This document shows, one piece after another, positions 62,014 through 64,000 of a DNA stretch of 64,000 nucleotides. A program made the position numbers and the translations under genes. The notes below the pieces were generated by a model. That model was not told where the DNA came from. It saw only the letters and a program-made list of their open reading frames with translations, and ran no database searches. Source of the DNA: Prolixibacter denitrificans (lineage in GTDB: Bacteria > Bacteroidota > Bacteroidia > Bacteroidales > Prolixibacteraceae); NCBI RefSeq assembly GCF_003014495.1, contig NZ_PYGC01000002.1, forward strand, positions 310,001 to 374,000, given 5' to 3'. Position 1 is the first letter of the stretch. Each line of letters starts with the position of its first letter.

Positions 62014-63246
62014 ATGAAGAAAGCCCCGTCTGCAAGGATTTTTAACGATTTGAATGAAACGGATTTTGATGTTGTTTTCCTGGGAGTGAACCTTCCCGGA
62101 GTTTTGATTGCTTACCAATTGGCTTCCGCAGGAAAAAAGGTGGCTTTGTTTATTGAGGGTGATTTTGAGAGGCAGGATGATTTCCGGTTTACCCGCATGT
62201 TTCCAGAAACCATGAAGGAGCTTTCCGGTGTTGGATCACGACTGGATTATGCTGCACAAATGCAGCAATCTGCCCCGCACCTTTTTCTGCAGCAGCGAAT
62301 GGTCTGGCTGCGGGGAAATGCACTCAGCAATCAATTAATAACCCGGTCATATAACCAACTAGCTGTAAGGAATCACTCGGAGAAAGCCGGAACTTTAAAG
62401 TTAGGTGACTACCCTGAATTCTCTTTCTTCAGACAAAGTGGTTATACGCATGGAATTCTTTGTCGTGAATACCGGTACAATCATTCCCGCTTGATGCTCG
62501 AGTGGCTGAAAACTGCTTCCCGCGAAGGTGCACTGGTTGGAAACTTTATTAAAGCGACTGACCGGGATGGACGAGTTTTGCAGCTGGAAGACCTGATTTC
62601 AAAGGAGAAGAAAAAGATTAAGGCAGAACGCGTCATTCAGCTGACTGCTGACTCCCGGCTTTTCCAGTTCGAAGTTCGTTTGCCTGACACAGAGTGGAAA
62701 AATCCGGTTCGTATTTCCGGTGAATTCGCGGACTATATTCTTTCACGGGGAAAAGAAAGTGTGCGTGCTACCGCTTTCGCAGAAGATACTGTAAACGACG
62801 AAAAGCAAATTATCGATGAGTTAAAACAGCTTTTTTCGCTCAGTCACGAAGATATTCTACCTGTCGAAAACCGGAAACAAACTTCTGCCATTCCAGTAAA
62901 GCCGGATTTGACCATCCCTGATTTTCTCGCTGAGGAAATGAGTGAGAAATTGGCGAACCTTTTTCCTGGAATTACCGAATGGAAGATTCCGGACAGCTGG
63001 TTCTCTGGGGAAGATGACCGTCACATCAGCCAGGTGTTTGAGCTCGCACAGCGGAAGTTTTATGAGGCGAAGCAAACCGGCATCGATGAGGCATGGTTCA
63101 TGGAGCTGTTCTACCGCTTTGGCCCCGCCATTAACGATTTGACAGAATTGGCTTATGACGCAATGAGCGAAACGCGCGATCCTTTGTTGCTATGGGAGCA
63201 GGCGATCAGTCGATACGAGCAAGCAAATGAATGGCGAATTTCATAA
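62014..63246 (+). CDS. Degenerate GlpD-like flavoprotein
   Basis: This 410-residue protein begins DFDVVFLGVNLPGVLIAYQL, then ASAGKKVALFIEGDF. This aligns by eye with the N terminus of glycerol-3-phosphate dehydrogenases, but the GxGxxG dinucleotide loop reads GVNLPG and the FAD-binding SRSTKLIHGG-type block is missing. The C terminus (LFYRFGPAINDLTELAYDAM) also recalls GlpD. It probably no longer binds FAD normally. Function unknown. Confidence 0.55.
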   Translation: MKKAPSARIFNDLNETDFDVVFLGVNLPGVLIAYQLASAGKKVALFIEGDFERQDDFRFTRMFPETMKELSGVGSRLDYAAQMQQSAPHLFLQQRMVWLRGNALSNQLITRSYNQLAVRNHSEKAGTLKLGDYPEFSFFRQSGYTHGILCREYRYNHSRLMLEWLKTASREGALVGNFIKATDRDGRVLQLEDLISKEKKKIKAERVIQLTADSRLFQFEVRLPDTEWKNPVRISGEFADYILSRGKESVRATAFAEDTVNDEKQIIDELKQLFSLSHEDILPVENRKQTSAIPVKPDLTIPDFLAEEMSEKLANLFPGITEWKIPDSWFSGEDDRHISQVFELAQRKFYEAKQTGIDEAWFMELFYRFGPAINDLTELAYDAMSETRDPLLLWEQAISRYEQANEWRIS

Positions 63247-63281
63247 AAAAGCCGGCGAAGGTTTGACTCTTGCCGGCTTTG
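63247..63281. terminator. Bidirectional terminator
   Basis: AAAGCCGGC (63248-63256) and GCCGGCTTT (63272-63280) form a 9-bp stem between the convergent flavoprotein and glmS genes. Confidence 0.85.
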
Positions 63282-63298
63282 CTGATATCTTTTTTCGT

Positions 63299-64000
63299 TT
63301 ATTCTACTGTCACCGATTTGGCCAGGTTCCGGGGCTGGTCTACATCGGTACCGCGCAGTATCGCTACATAATAGGCAAATAACTGTAGCGGGATGATGGT
63401 AAGCAATGGCGCTACGGCCGGGTGCGAACGAGGAATCTCGAAAATGTCGTCGCACATTTTGTCAAGTTGCGTATCACCTTCCGAAACCACCGCGATGATG
63501 TTTCCCTTCCGCGCTTTTACTTCCTGAATATTGGAAACCACTTTTTCGTAGTAACGGTCTTTGGCGGCAACTACTACAACGGGAAGGTTGTCATCGACCA
63601 ATGCGATCGGACCGTGTTTCATTTCCGCGGCAGCGTAACCTTCGGCATGCAGGTAAGAAACCTCTTTCAGTTTCAACGCACCTTCCAGAGCAACGGGGAA
63701 CAACGCTCCACGTCCCAGGTATAATGCGTTAACAGCGTCTTTGTATTTGTCGGCTACTTTCCGGATGTGGTCAGTGCTTTGCAAGATGGTTTTGATCTTC
63801 TCAGGCACTTCTGAAAGTTCCTGAATAATGACGCGATAATCTTCCACGCTCAGCCGGCCTTTTTCTTTACCAAGAAGAGCTGCCATCATGGTCAGGATGG
63901 TGACCTGAGCCGTAAATGCTTTGGTCGAAGCTACACCGATTTCCACACCAGCGTGAATGTATACACCACCATCTGTTTCGCGTGGAATGGATGAACCTAC
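63299..64000 (-). CDS. glmS: Glucosamine-6-phosphate synthase, C-terminal part (cut by window edge)
   Basis: 234 codons of the isomerase half are visible. From the right edge the reverse strand reads VGSSIPRETDGGVYIHAGVE, then IGVASTKAFTAQ, and ends DQPRNLAKSVTVE, the standard GlmS C terminus. KEVSYLHAEGYAAAEMKHGP is also present. It makes glucosamine-6-phosphate for cell wall and lipopolysaccharide. The glutaminase half lies outside the window. Confidence 0.96.
   Translation of the reverse strand, partial: VGSSIPRETDGGVYIHAGVEIGVASTKAFTAQVTILTMMAALLGKEKGRLSVEDYRVIIQELSEVPEKIKTILQSTDHIRKVADKYKDAVNALYLGRGALFPVALEGALKLKEVSYLHAEGYAAAEMKHGPIALVDDNLPVVVVAAKDRYYEKVVSNIQEVKARKGNIIAVVSEGDTQLDKMCDDIFEIPRSHPAVAPLLTIIPLQLFAYYVAILRGTDVDQPRNLAKSVTVE

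Overview
The window is chromosomal DNA of a member of the Bacteroidota, most likely a Bacteroidia/Marinilabiliales-type organism. The evidence is the gene content (GldA-type ABC ATPase, 6-bladed beta-propeller protein, DUF3871, Bacteroidetes-type tyrosine integrase, the long form of IspG with an inserted domain), promoters with TAnnTTTG-like -7 boxes, and weak Shine-Dalgarno sequences. No rRNA, insertion sequence or CRISPR array was seen. One tRNA is present.

Left chromosomal part (1-17.5 kb): a truncated sirtuin, a YkgJ-type cysteine-cluster protein, an RRM RNA-binding protein, DnaG primase and an SDR oxidoreductase. These are followed by about 1 kb (4.88-5.88 kb) without protein genes that holds five tandem promoter + short transcript + terminator units, read here as a family of paralogous small RNAs. 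Then come metK with a structured leader (possible SAM-II-like riboswitch), gldA, ispG, a HAD phosphatase, an orphan GH97 N-terminal-domain lipoprotein, a DUF1848 protein and an ABC exporter pair.

Island (17,530-40,084): about 22.5 kb integrated into the 3' end of a tRNA-Ile2(CAU) gene. It is bounded by a perfect 24-bp repeat of the tRNA 3' end and by 19-bp near-identical repeats next to each end that look like integrase arm sites. The integrase lies beside the tRNA. The ends carry element housekeeping genes (DUF3871, RecA-like ATPase, RepA-like ATPase, two excisionase-like HTH proteins, XRE repressor with operators). The middle is a defence cargo. It holds a compact type I restriction system (HsdR, an HsdM-HsdS fusion, a HEPN protein), a protein with ADP-ribosyltransferase-like motifs, and a five-gene ubiquitin-like conjugation operon (small basic protein, ubiquitin-like protein, E2-like, JAMM-E1 fusion, DUF6527). 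Divergent from that operon is a sigma-factor-like gene overlapping a Panacea-like gene. A second cargo block (32.0-35.3 kb) encodes small membrane, secreted, zinc-ribbon and TerB-like proteins of unknown role.

Right chromosomal part (40.1-64 kb): the tRNA; a methylthioadenosine salvage trio (mtnA, class II aldolase, mtnP); a membrane-anchored LuxR regulator with repeated palindromes; a D-lactate dehydrogenase-like gene; a trmO gene with an early in-frame stop; DoxX; a beta-propeller protein; a GH2 beta-mannosidase; a TIM-barrel isomerase/Gfo-Idh-MocA pair; pdxH; an amidohydrolase; envelope lipoproteins; a degenerate GlpD-like flavoprotein; and the C-terminal part of glmS at the edge.

The strongest candidates for something new are the fused JAMM-E1 ubiquitin-like operon with its divergent sigma-like partner inside the tRNA island, and the five-copy small-RNA array.
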